Source of the DNA: Ignavibacteriaceae bacterium | GTDB lineage: Bacteria > Bacteroidota > Ignavibacteria > Ignavibacteriales > Ignavibacteriaceae | Assembly (NCBI GenBank): GCA_019912505.1 | Contig: JAIOIM010000486.1 | Coordinates: 1 to 8,200, forward strand | Length of the DNA: 8,200 bases | Direction of reading: 5' to 3' | Shown: positions 1 to 6,126 of the stretch, piece by piece | How the letters are laid out: every line of letters starts with the position of its first letter | Position numbering within the stretch: the first letter of the stretch is position 1 | Notes under the pieces: model-generated | Database searches by the model: none | What the model saw: the letters and a program-made list of their open reading frames with translations, nothing else | What the model was told of the DNA's origin: nothing | Translations under genes and position numbers: made by a program

Positions 1-1687
1 AATCGCGGTAGATGCCCGTCAACAAACCACATTTTGATGGCGGTGTATACACCTCACCCCCTATTTTTACAAACACATTTGTTATTGCCCCTTCTGTTAA
101 CTCCCCTTTCTCATTAAAAAACAAGACATCAAAAAATCCGCGTGCGGAGTAAAGCGAATGTTCTGCATCATACAATTTTCGTTCGGTTGTTTTGAAAAAA
201 AGAAACTTACAATTTTTGTTAGTCTGTTTGCTTGATATAATTACTTTTACTTCGCCGTAGTATTTTTTATAACCCGTTATTTGATGATTAAGTCCGCCCC
301 ATTTTGTTAATGATAATCTATAACGGTATTCTTCGTCATCATTAAGTAAAGATAACCGCTGCTCAATTTCATTCTTTACCTTCTCCTCGTCAAAACAGAA
401 CAAGAAAAATGAGGCTCCGTTTTTCATCCGCTCAATATGCTGATAAAGAAACGCGACTTCCTTCCCCTTCACAAGCATTGTTTCAAAAATTTCAAAGTAC
501 TCATTCGGTGATGTTAAAAACCTGCTTTTAAGTATTACTTCATCGTATTCCCTGTCGGCTTCGCTATCCCACACAATGCCGCTGCCGAGCCCAATCTCTC
601 CCTTCCTTGTTTTATTATTTATTACAACGGTTCTTATTGCAACATTAAAAGCGGTTTCCTTTTTGTTTAACAGACCAATAGCCCCTGTATAAATTCCTCG
701 TTCTTCCTTTTCAACTTCTTTTATAATTTTAATTGTATTTATTTTCGGTGCGCCGGTTATAGAACCACAAGGAAAAATATTTTTAATAATTTCCGGCAAG
801 TCAACATCTTCCCTTAAATCACCTTTAATTGTGGAAACCATTTGCAGCAGCGATTCATATTTTTCAACATCAAATAATTTTTTAACCCTTACTGTTCCGG
901 TTTTAGAAATCTTGCCAAGATCGTTTCGGAGTAAATCAACAATCATCAGATTTTCTGCTTTTTCTTTTTCACTGTGCGTTAATAAATACTTCTGCGTTTC
1001 ATCCTCGCTGTGGCGCAAACCCCTTGTAGCGGTGCCTTTCATTGGTCGGGTTGTGATGATGTTATGCTTGGTTTTAAAAAACAATTCGGGAGAAAGTGAG
1101 ATCACCGTTTCTTCATCATCATTTATAAAAGCAGTATACCGCGCTGATTGATTAAAAAGTAAATTGAGAAATAACGATTGCAAACTTCCCCTGAAATCAA
1201 ATTTACCTTTTACGGTATAATTAACCTGATAAGTTTCACCTGCTGCTATATAGTTTTTTATTTTTTCAATTACTAAAGAATACTCTTCGCGTGTTGTATT
1301 CATTCCAAAATTATTTATCTCAAACGATTTTATAAAATCGTCTTTTTCAAATATTATTGATGATGAGGGGAACTGATTAACATTATTTTTGTCGAACAAG
1401 ACAATTTTTAACACTGGTTTATTTGAGGGACTAAAATATTTATTTGTTTTTTTTTCAAGCAGATAACCGGCTTCATATTTTAGAAGCATAAAACCGGTTA
1501 ATCCTTTGTTTAAAAACTTAGTTGCTCTTTTTATCGAAGGAAGAAAATCATCGCTGCCATACGCTGAAATAATTTCCGCCGATTTTTCAAATAAAATACT
1601 TTCTGCGTTAGGGTAAACAACCGGCGTATAAAAGAATGCAGCATGCTCAATATCGGAAACTGATTTTAGCAGATTTTTTATTTGCAT
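1..1687 (-). CDS. pabB: PabB-PabC fusion: aminodeoxychorismate synthase component I with C-terminal aminodeoxychorismate lyase domain (3' end outside window)
   Basis: By family, the PabB part aminates chorismate to 4-amino-4-deoxychorismate, using ammonia from a PabA glutaminase, and the PabC part removes pyruvate with PLP to give p-aminobenzoate for folate; both are cytoplasmic. My translation of the minus strand is open for 562 codons from ATG at 1687-1685 to the left edge. The chorismate-binding domain covers about residues 125-390: GETYQVNYT (150-158), SPELFF (199-204), TRPMKGTATRG (213-223), DLLRNDLGK (251-259), FPCGSITGAPK (305-315) and GLGSGIVWD (366-374). The lysine of PMKGT (K217) is typical of aminodeoxychorismate synthase; anthranilate synthase has alanine there. 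The class IV aminotransferase part starts near 396, with probable PLP lysine K499 in FFKTTERK, EGAITNVFV (532-540) and TPPSKCGLLTGIYR (548-561). That last motif is near the family's C-terminus, so I infer roughly 30-40 residues are missing. The N-terminal 125 residues are poorly conserved, as usual. The ribosome site is weak (GGA six bases before ATG). No pabA is visible. Confidence 0.93.
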   Translation of the reverse strand, partial: MQIKNLLKSVSDIEHAAFFYTPVVYPNAESILFEKSAEIISAYGSDDFLPSIKRATKFLNKGLTGFMLLKYEAGYLLEKKTNKYFSPSNKPVLKIVLFDKNNVNQFPSSSIIFEKDDFIKSFEINNFGMNTTREEYSLVIEKIKNYIAAGETYQVNYTVKGKFDFRGSLQSLFLNLLFNQSARYTAFINDDEETVISLSPELFFKTKHNIITTRPMKGTATRGLRHSEDETQKYLLTHSEKEKAENLMIVDLLRNDLGKISKTGTVRVKKLFDVEKYESLLQMVSTIKGDLREDVDLPEIIKNIFPCGSITGAPKINTIKIIKEVEKEERGIYTGAIGLLNKKETAFNVAIRTVVINNKTRKGEIGLGSGIVWDSEADREYDEVILKSRFLTSPNEYFEIFETMLVKGKEVAFLYQHIERMKNGASFFLFCFDEEKVKNEIEQRLSLLNDDEEYRYRLSLTKWGGLNHQITGYKKYYGEVKVIISSKQTNKNCKFLFFKTTERKLYDAEHSLYSARGFFDVLFFNEKGELTEGAITNVFVKIGGEVYTPPSKCGLLTGIYRD

Positions 1688-1723
1688 AACTAATCCGGCA
1701 ATTGATGATGAAAATAGTTTTTG

Positions 1724-1754
1724 TAAAGATAACCGCTCTTTTGCGAATGGTCAA
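1724..1754 (-). promoter_or_regulatory. Candidate Bacteroidota-type promoter for pabB-pabC
   Basis: Read on the minus strand, TTG (1754-1752) is followed by exactly 20 bases and then TATCTTTA (1731-1724), one base off the Bacteroidota -7 consensus TAnnTTTG. The motif ends 36 bases before the pabB start codon, a normal leader length. The same TTG-N20-TATCTTT pattern occurs upstream of the zinc-ribbon gene in this window. This is motif reading only; the region is AT-rich, so chance matches are possible. Confidence 0.4.
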
Positions 1755-1784
1755 CAGGGGAAACAAAAATTGTTAAACACGCAT

Positions 1785-1853
1785 TACGCCATAAATAATG
1801 TAACCGAAGCGTAGTTGTAAATATATCGTTGCGTCATAATATAGGTAACCGAA
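1785..1853. repeat. Imperfect 24-base direct repeat, possible left-end sites of a decayed insertion sequence
   Basis: Two copies, 1785-1808 and 1830-1853, match at 18 of 24 positions and share an unbroken core GTAACCGAA plus a CATAA block. The copies are 45 bases apart, start to start, and the second ends 15 bases before the start of the transposase remnant. Repeated motifs just inside an element's end are often transposase binding sites, so this may be the surviving left end. No matching inverted copy was found on the right side, next to glcF. The assignment is an inference. Confidence 0.45.
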
Positions 1854-1868
1854 AATAATGGAATTTTT

Positions 1869-2324
1869 ATGAGCAACAAAGCCAAGATAGAATATCTTCA
1901 GGAAATAAGAAAACGATATTTTATCATAACACGTAAAGAAAAAACACTCGTACGTGATGAGTTTTGCACAGTCTGTAAATACAACCGCAAATATGCAGTA
2001 AGGCTGATAAATAAAAAGGAAGACTTAACAGCTAAGCAGAAAAAGAAAGGGCGCCGCAGCAAGTAGAATAAAAAGCCAATAATTGATTTTCCGAAAGACC
2101 TTTGGATATCAACCAATCTTGCCTGTTCTATACTACTTAAGGCTGCTATACCGCAATGGATAAGCTATTACACACTTCATTCAAAAAACACATTATCAAA
2201 AGAAGATACTCAACTACTGCTTCTAATTTCTCCGAGAACAATAAATCGTTTGTTAAAGAGACTAAAACATAAACACAAGAAGTTCGGACTTCAACAAACG
2301 GATTATTTATTTTATAAATTTTAA
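1869..2324 (+). pseudogene. Decayed transposase: N-terminal part only, with an in-frame amber stop
   Basis: The first piece runs from ATG 1869 to TAG 2064-2066 (65 residues). The same frame then stays open for 85 more codons to TAA at 2322-2324, so a single nonsense change, not a frameshift, separates them. The pattern (AKIEYLQEIRKRY near the start, DEFCTVCKYNRKYAVRLINK, a basic KKKGRRSK stretch, then LLKAAIPQWISYY and LLLISPRTINRLLKRLK) resembles the helix-turn-helix N-terminal half of integrase-core (DDE) transposases common in Bacteroidota and Ignavibacteria. Relatives have a tyrosine after the basic stretch, so TAG probably arose from a tyrosine codon. The whole DDE catalytic domain is missing; recognisable similarity fades near 2300. 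It is the only gene on the plus strand, and it ends 2 bases from the glcF stop codon. It cannot make an active enzyme. Exact IS family not assigned. Confidence 0.8.
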
Positions 2325-2326
2325 AA

Positions 2327-3646
2327 TTACTTTTTCTCTTTATAGTTCCATTCAACAACTCTATTTAAAACGGTTGCCGGATGTAGAACTTTTGCAGCAA
2401 CCTTAAATCGCTTCGCACCGTATTCAATCTGCCGCATACATCCCGGATTGCCTGTAATTACAATACCGGCACCGGTATTTTTAATGTTTTCCATCTTGCG
2501 GTCTAAAATTTTCATCGAGGTTTCGTGTTGAATAATGTTGTATGTACCGGCGCTTCCGCAACACCAAGTGGATTCTTCAAGCGGAACCATATTTAAACCG
2601 GGAATTCTACTTAACACTGTTCTCGGTTGGCTGACAATTTTTTGTGTATGGGCAAGATGACATGCATCGTGGTACGTTGCTGTTTGCTCTAAAGTTTTAT
2701 AAACAATCTCTGGATTTTCTTCCGATAAAAACTCGGTGATGTCCTTTACTTTTGATGAAAGACTTTTTGCTCGTTCAGAATATTCCGGATCATCTTTAAA
2801 AATAGAACCGTACTCCTTCATAAACGCGCCGCAGCCTGCTGAGTTAGAAATTAAATAATCATACTCTTCCCTGCTGAAAACTTTAATCAGTTGTTTTGCA
2901 AGATTATGTGCAGTTTCAAAATCGCCGTTGTGTGCTTGCATCGAACCGCAGCAAACCTGGTCTTTAGGTGTATAAATTTGACAGCCTATTTTTTGAAGTA
3001 GTTCGTGAGTGTCTTTGTTTACATCTGCAAACATAACATTCATCAAACAACCGGTTAACATTGCTGTTTTGTATTTAACTTCTCCATTGGGGTTGAAGAT
3101 TTCGGGGATAAATGTATCACTAAATTTTTTTGACACTCTCGGGGCGAGTTTATCAATCTCTCCCATATTTTTGCCGAATAATTTTATTAGTCCTGTAAAG
3201 TGAACAATTTTTTGTAAACCAAAGTTTTGATAAAAATATAAAAGTCGGGCAAATATTTTTAAATTCCGTTTTGAACCTACTATATATTTTAACGCAATTT
3301 TTTTAACGACTTTTGTAAGAGGCGAGATAAATTCACTGTTATCAACCTCAACACGTGCGGCTTCTACCATCGAACCATATTTTACACCGGCAGGACAAGC
3401 GGTTTCGCATGCCTGGCAGTCAAGACAAAAATTCATTTCGTCGGCAAATTTTTGTGATAATTCCATCTCGCCGCGTGCAACAGCTTTTATCAAACGTATT
3501 CTGCCGCGCGGGGAGGAAATTTCGAGTTTTGTAAGTTCGTATGTTGGGCAAGTTGCCAAACAAAGCCCGCAGTGGATACATTGAGCAAGTACATCATCGT
3601 CCGGCAAAACGCCGAGAAGTTTTTTTATAGGTTTGCGCTCTTCCAT
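2327..3646 (-). CDS. glcF: GlcF-like iron-sulfur subunit of glycolate/2-hydroxyacid oxidase
   Basis: Electron-transfer partner of the FAD subunit GlcD; it is expected to take electrons from 2-hydroxyacid oxidation and pass them towards the respiratory chain at the inner face of the cytoplasmic membrane. The 439 residues are close to E. coli GlcF (about 407). Two ferredoxin-type 4Fe-4S motifs lie near the N-terminus: C23, C26, C29, C33 followed by P, and C74, C77, C80, C84 followed by P. Two cysteine-rich CCG domains follow: C200, C232-C233, C272; and C329, C362-C363, C403. All key cysteines are present and the protein looks intact. No signal peptide or clear membrane helix is seen. Its ATG directly follows the TAA of the upstream gene (TAAATG), so it is the last gene of an operon with glcD. 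The symbol is by family resemblance: lactate-utilisation proteins and the anaerobic glycerol-3-phosphate dehydrogenase subunit GlpC share these domains, but the adjacent glcD favours GlcF. Confidence 0.9.
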   Translation of the reverse strand: MEERKPIKKLLGVLPDDDVLAQCIHCGLCLATCPTYELTKLEISSPRGRIRLIKAVARGEMELSQKFADEMNFCLDCQACETACPAGVKYGSMVEAARVEVDNSEFISPLTKVVKKIALKYIVGSKRNLKIFARLLYFYQNFGLQKIVHFTGLIKLFGKNMGEIDKLAPRVSKKFSDTFIPEIFNPNGEVKYKTAMLTGCLMNVMFADVNKDTHELLQKIGCQIYTPKDQVCCGSMQAHNGDFETAHNLAKQLIKVFSREEYDYLISNSAGCGAFMKEYGSIFKDDPEYSERAKSLSSKVKDITEFLSEENPEIVYKTLEQTATYHDACHLAHTQKIVSQPRTVLSRIPGLNMVPLEESTWCCGSAGTYNIIQHETSMKILDRKMENIKNTGAGIVITGNPGCMRQIEYGAKRFKVAAKVLHPATVLNRVVEWNYKEKK

Positions 3647-4249
3647 TTATTTTTCCGTAACCTGCCGGCAGGAAACTTTACCGGCTTTTTCTGTAACTAA
3701 AATTTCTTTTATTATTCTTTTATCGCAATAATAAAAAAATCTTGCTGAATTAATGCTCCGCAATTTTTTACACTCGTTGTTAAAAAAGAAACGGATTAAG
3801 CCAGCCTGGTAATAAGATGTTGAAATAACCTGACCAAAGTTTACATTTATATCAGTGCCAAGCCTTTCAAATTTCATTCTCATTTTCAGACTGTCCGCCT
3901 GAATTCTGTACAACGAACCTTTAATATTATTATCGCTTAAATAGATGAATTGATAATCGATGCTATCACTATCCAATACATAGTCGAGTTCTTTTGGGTC
4001 TAAGAATGTTTCAATATTGGGCATCACAACAAAAAAATCGGAACAATCATTATTCTCTTCAACCAGATTAAATTTTTGAGTTGACCAATCGGCAATATTG
4101 GCAGCTAGTAGGTTTGTAACCGCATAACCGGAAGTATCAATTTTCATTTCTGCAAATAACGAATCGACATAAGAATTGAATGAATTATTTTGTGCCAAAA
4201 GCAGACCGCTAAAAATAAGAAACCAGCACAAGTACAAAATCTGCTTCAA
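3647..4249 (-). CDS. Exported protein of unknown function inside the glcD-glcF operon
   Basis: I do not recognise this 200-residue protein. The start is TTG at 4249-4247: it overlaps the glcD stop codon by 4 bases (TTGA), and AAAGGA lies six bases upstream. The first in-frame ATG would fall at residue 35, after the signal sequence. Residues 1-20 form a Sec-type signal peptide with a short basic start, a hydrophobic core (about 4-18) and probable cleavage after LLLAQ or just before it. C8 is inside the core and does not form a lipobox, so it is unlikely to be a lipoprotein. The mature part has four cysteines (C69, C160, C175, C194), enough for two disulfides, and no other membrane segment. The rest mixes acidic and aromatic residues and may be mostly beta-structured. 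It sits where E. coli carries glcE, but is much shorter, exported and lacks FAD-binding motifs, so it is not GlcE. An envelope role tied to hydroxyacid metabolism, or simple hitchhiking, are both possible. Confidence 0.85.
   Translation of the reverse strand: MKQILYLCWFLIFSGLLLAQNNSFNSYVDSLFAEMKIDTSGYAVTNLLAANIADWSTQKFNLVEENNDCSDFFVVMPNIETFLDPKELDYVLDSDSIDYQFIYLSDNNIKGSLYRIQADSLKMRMKFERLGTDINVNFGQVISTSYYQAGLIRFFFNNECKKLRSINSARFFYYCDKRIIKEILVTEKAGKVSCRQVTEK
3661..3672. repeat. 12-base perfect palindrome CCTGCCGGCAGG
   Basis: A self-complementary, GC-rich 12-mer in an otherwise AT-rich region. It lies inside the last codons of the unknown exported gene (encoding SCRQV) and ends 15 bases before the glcF start codon. 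It could be part of a dispersed palindromic repeat, a protein-binding site, or a chance codon run; a single copy in the window does not decide. Confidence 0.4.
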
Positions 4250-5682
4250 TGAAAATCCTTTATTTGCTCTCTGTTATGCGGCAGCGAACCTTCACAACGG
4301 GGACCCATAGTAAATATTTTGCCGGGATTTATAACATTGTTTTCATCAATAGAAGCTTTTATTTTTTTCATCATCTCTATGCCAGGGATACCAGCCACCT
4401 GTTCCAGAAATTGTTTTTTTGCAAGCCCTGTGCCGTGCTCGCCTGTAATGGTTCCTCCTAATTTTATTGCTTCATTAAATATAAATTCAAATGCCCTGTG
4501 AGCTTTCTCGATCTCCTTGCTGTTACGTTCGTCAGTCAAACATGTAGGATGCAAATTGCCGTCGCCCGCATGCCCAAAATTTCCAATTATAACATCATAT
4601 TTTTTTGCGGCTTCGGTTATCTTTTCAATCATTACAGGCAGTTCGCTTCGCGGAACGGTTGCATCTTCTAAAATAGTAGTTGGACTTCTCCGAGCAAGTG
4701 CGCTGAAAGCACTGCGCCGCGCTGTCTTTAATTCTTGCCCTTCGCTTTCATCAGCAGTAACGCGAACCGAGGAGGCATTGTTTTTCTTAAAAATGGATTG
4801 AATTATTGAGGCATCTTCTTCAACCGAACTTCCCTTTCCGTCAACCTCAATTAAAAGCATTGCTTCTGCATTTCTTGGCAGACCAATTTTTGCGTAATCT
4901 TCCACACAATTAATGGTTGTGTTATCTAAAAATTCCATCATTGAAGGAGTGATGTGTGCTGCAATAATATCGGAGACCGATTTGGCACTGTCAATAAGTT
5001 TATCAAAATATGCAAGCATTGTTATCGAGCGTGCTGGTTTAGGGATAAGTTTTAACAAAACTTTTGTTATTATTCCAAGAGTTCCTTCGCTTCCGATGAT
5101 AAAATCGCGAAGGTTGTAACCTGCTACATCTTTAAAGTTTTTACCGCCGGTTTTCAATAAATCGCCATTTGGTAAAATCATCTCAACACCCATTACGTAG
5201 TTTTTTGTAACTCCATATTTTAATCCTCTCAACCCGCCTGCATTATTAGCTACATTTCCGCCGATGGTACAAACATTCAAACTTCCCGGATCGGGCGGAT
5301 AAAAGAGTCCAAATTTTTCAACTTCTTTTTGTAAAATCCCCGTTACCACTCCCGGTTCAACCCACGCTGTTAAATTGTTTTTGTCTATTTCTATTATTTT
5401 ATTCCAGCGCGTCATAACAACAGCAATGCTGTTCTCTACGGGTATTGAGCCTCCGCTTAGCCCTGTGCCGGCGCCTCTTGGTACTATATTAAATTTGGTA
5501 TCATTTGCCAATTTGACTAATTCAGAAATCTGGGAATCATCTTTTGGAAAGACTACTGCTTCGGGGAGTTGGCTATAAATTGGGGTGCCATCATAGGAGT
5601 AGCAAAGCCGGTCTTCATCCGAATCAAAAAAATTTTCGGCACCGACTATACTTTTTATTTTGGCTTTTACTATTGTATTCAT
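4246..5682 (-). CDS. glcD: GlcD-like FAD-binding subunit of glycolate/D-lactate oxidase
   Basis: Flavoprotein that oxidises glycolate to glyoxylate, D-lactate to pyruvate, or a similar 2-hydroxyacid. At 478 residues it is near the length of E. coli GlcD (499). The N-terminal FAD-binding domain of the VAO/PCMH fold covers about residues 35-215: PRGAGTGLSGG (68-78), YPPDPGS (128-134), TIGGNVANNAGGLRGLKYG (139-157) and GSEGTLGIIT (197-206). The C-terminal FAD-oxidase domain ends with GNFGHAGDGNLHP (367-379), GEHGTGLAKK (414-423) and INPGKIF (451-457); histidines in such motifs line the active site in this family. About 20 residues of unconserved tail follow. The start has AAAAGG seven bases upstream. 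It heads a three-gene operon with an exported unknown protein and glcF; no glcE is present. D-lactate dehydrogenases have the same architecture, so the substrate is not settled by sequence. Confidence 0.92.
   Translation of the reverse strand: MNTIVKAKIKSIVGAENFFDSDEDRLCYSYDGTPIYSQLPEAVVFPKDDSQISELVKLANDTKFNIVPRGAGTGLSGGSIPVENSIAVVMTRWNKIIEIDKNNLTAWVEPGVVTGILQKEVEKFGLFYPPDPGSLNVCTIGGNVANNAGGLRGLKYGVTKNYVMGVEMILPNGDLLKTGGKNFKDVAGYNLRDFIIGSEGTLGIITKVLLKLIPKPARSITMLAYFDKLIDSAKSVSDIIAAHITPSMMEFLDNTTINCVEDYAKIGLPRNAEAMLLIEVDGKGSSVEEDASIIQSIFKKNNASSVRVTADESEGQELKTARRSAFSALARRSPTTILEDATVPRSELPVMIEKITEAAKKYDVIIGNFGHAGDGNLHPTCLTDERNSKEIEKAHRAFEFIFNEAIKLGGTITGEHGTGLAKKQFLEQVAGIPGIEMMKKIKASIDENNVINPGKIFTMGPRCEGSLPHNREQIKDFH
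4256..4261 (-). promoter_or_regulatory. Ribosome binding site supporting a TTG start
   Basis: AAAGGA on the minus strand lies six bases before TTG 4249-4247, inside the end of glcD. It decides the start of the exported protein: without it the signal peptide would be lost. The same AAAGGA with a six-base gap precedes the chosen ctpA start. Confidence 0.65.
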
Positions 5683-5713
5683 TATGCAGCCTTTTAGAAA
5701 ATATTAAGCTGCA

Positions 5714-5745
5714 CAAATTTAACTATAATTTAGGGTAATGTTAAA
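5714..5745 (-). promoter_or_regulatory. Candidate promoter of the glcD operon
   Basis: On the minus strand TAAATTTG (5721-5714) fits the Bacteroidota -7 consensus TAnnTTTG exactly. Twenty bases upstream is TTTA (5745-5742), one base off the -33 TTTG. The motif ends 31 bases before the glcD ATG. It overlaps a 10-bp inverted repeat that could place a regulator on the promoter. Confidence 0.42.
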
Positions 5746-5759
5746 GTTATATAGTTAAA
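5718..5759. repeat. 10-bp perfect inverted repeat with 22-base spacer over the glcD promoter
   Basis: TTTAACTATA (5718-5727) pairs perfectly with TATAGTTAAA (5750-5759). One arm overlaps the candidate -7 motif of glcD, and the other lies just upstream of the -33 position. The arms could be an operator for a dimeric regulator, or a weak AT-rich hairpin after the stop codon of the zinc-ribbon gene (which ends 8 bases away). The stem has only two GC pairs if the arms pair as printed and lacks a clean T-run, so an intrinsic terminator is less likely. Confidence 0.45.
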
Positions 5760-5766
5760 AATATTT

Positions 5767-6051
5767 TTATATAAATCTTTTAAGTACCTGCAGCACTATA
5801 AAAGCCATAAAAACTGCCAGTGCAAGATAAAGTAGTAACGTCTTTACTGAACGAGTTGTTAAAGTAAGCGTAGAGATGAATCCCCTCCATCCGCATTTTT
5901 TACAACGATAAAGTTTATAAAACGAAAAAGTTTTTATAAAACCTTCCCGCATATTCCTAATTCTTGAGCGGTGTAATACGTTAGGCTCTTTACACGAGGG
6001 GCATCGTTGAAAAATTGGATTCTTCTTTATTATTACGATTTCTTTTTTCAT
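5767..6051 (-). CDS. Small zinc-ribbon membrane protein of unknown function
   Basis: A 94-residue protein with one zinc ribbon and one membrane helix. CPSC (C17, C20) and CKKC (C50, C53) form a four-cysteine site. Between them lies a basic stretch, HRSRIRNMREGFIKTF, followed by FYKLYRC, a pattern I recall from small uncharacterised zinc-ribbon proteins in this group of bacteria. Residues 71-90 (LLLYLALAVFMAFIVLQVL core) form a hydrophobic helix with KRFI at the end, so the ribbon probably faces the cytoplasm. No Shine-Dalgarno sequence precedes ATG 6051-6049, and a promoter-like motif ends only four bases before it, so the mRNA may be leaderless. It lies 75 bases after ctpA and 84 bases before glcD, and its own promoter suggests a separate unit. 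Function unknown; sensing or assembly roles would be guesses. Confidence 0.85.
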   Translation of the reverse strand: MKKEIVIIKKNPIFQRCPSCKEPNVLHRSRIRNMREGFIKTFSFYKLYRCKKCGWRGFISTLTLTTRSVKTLLLYLALAVFMAFIVLQVLKRFI

Positions 6052-6055
6052 ATAT

Positions 6056-6087
6056 CAAAGATAATTTTTACAAACTGTATAATCAAT
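6056..6087 (-). promoter_or_regulatory. Candidate Bacteroidota-type promoter for the zinc-ribbon gene
   Basis: On the minus strand ATTG (6087-6084) is followed by exactly 20 bases and TATCTTTG (6063-6056), a perfect fit to TAnnTTTG. The motif ends four bases before the ATG, so a normal start site would lie on or next to the start codon and give a leaderless transcript. No ribosome site is visible, which agrees. Confidence 0.42.
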
Positions 6088-6126
6088 AAGTCGGTCTTTT
6101 TATTTTTATTCGTTTTTTTTGACATC

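Noticed and set aside
831..1151. 106-residue open frame on the plus strand
   Set aside because: It is fully antisense to the well-conserved chorismate-binding domain of PabB, has low-complexity serine and phenylalanine content and no family resemblance.
1708..1776. 22-codon plus-strand frame starting MKIVFVK between pabB and the transposase
   Set aside because: Too short, no ribosome site, and it overlaps the pabB leader and candidate promoter.
2064..2066. TAG read as a recoded sense codon in the transposase
   Set aside because: The protein still lacks its catalytic domain, and no other gene in the window shows an in-frame TAG; tmk even uses TAG as its normal stop. Simple decay is the better explanation.
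1898..2358. Two minus-strand frames of about 70 residues opposite the transposase remnant
   Set aside because: Both overlap the transposase-derived sequence, whose plus-strand frame shows real similarity across the stop codon. No independent support.
4517..4801. 94-residue open frame on the plus strand
   Set aside because: Antisense to conserved glcD codons; a shadow frame. The same holds for the other short plus-strand frames across 3009-5738 and 7820-8044.
6090..6126. T-rich stretch after ctpA as an intrinsic terminator
   Set aside because: On the transcribed minus strand it is A-rich, and no GC stem precedes a T-run, so it does not fit an intrinsic terminator.
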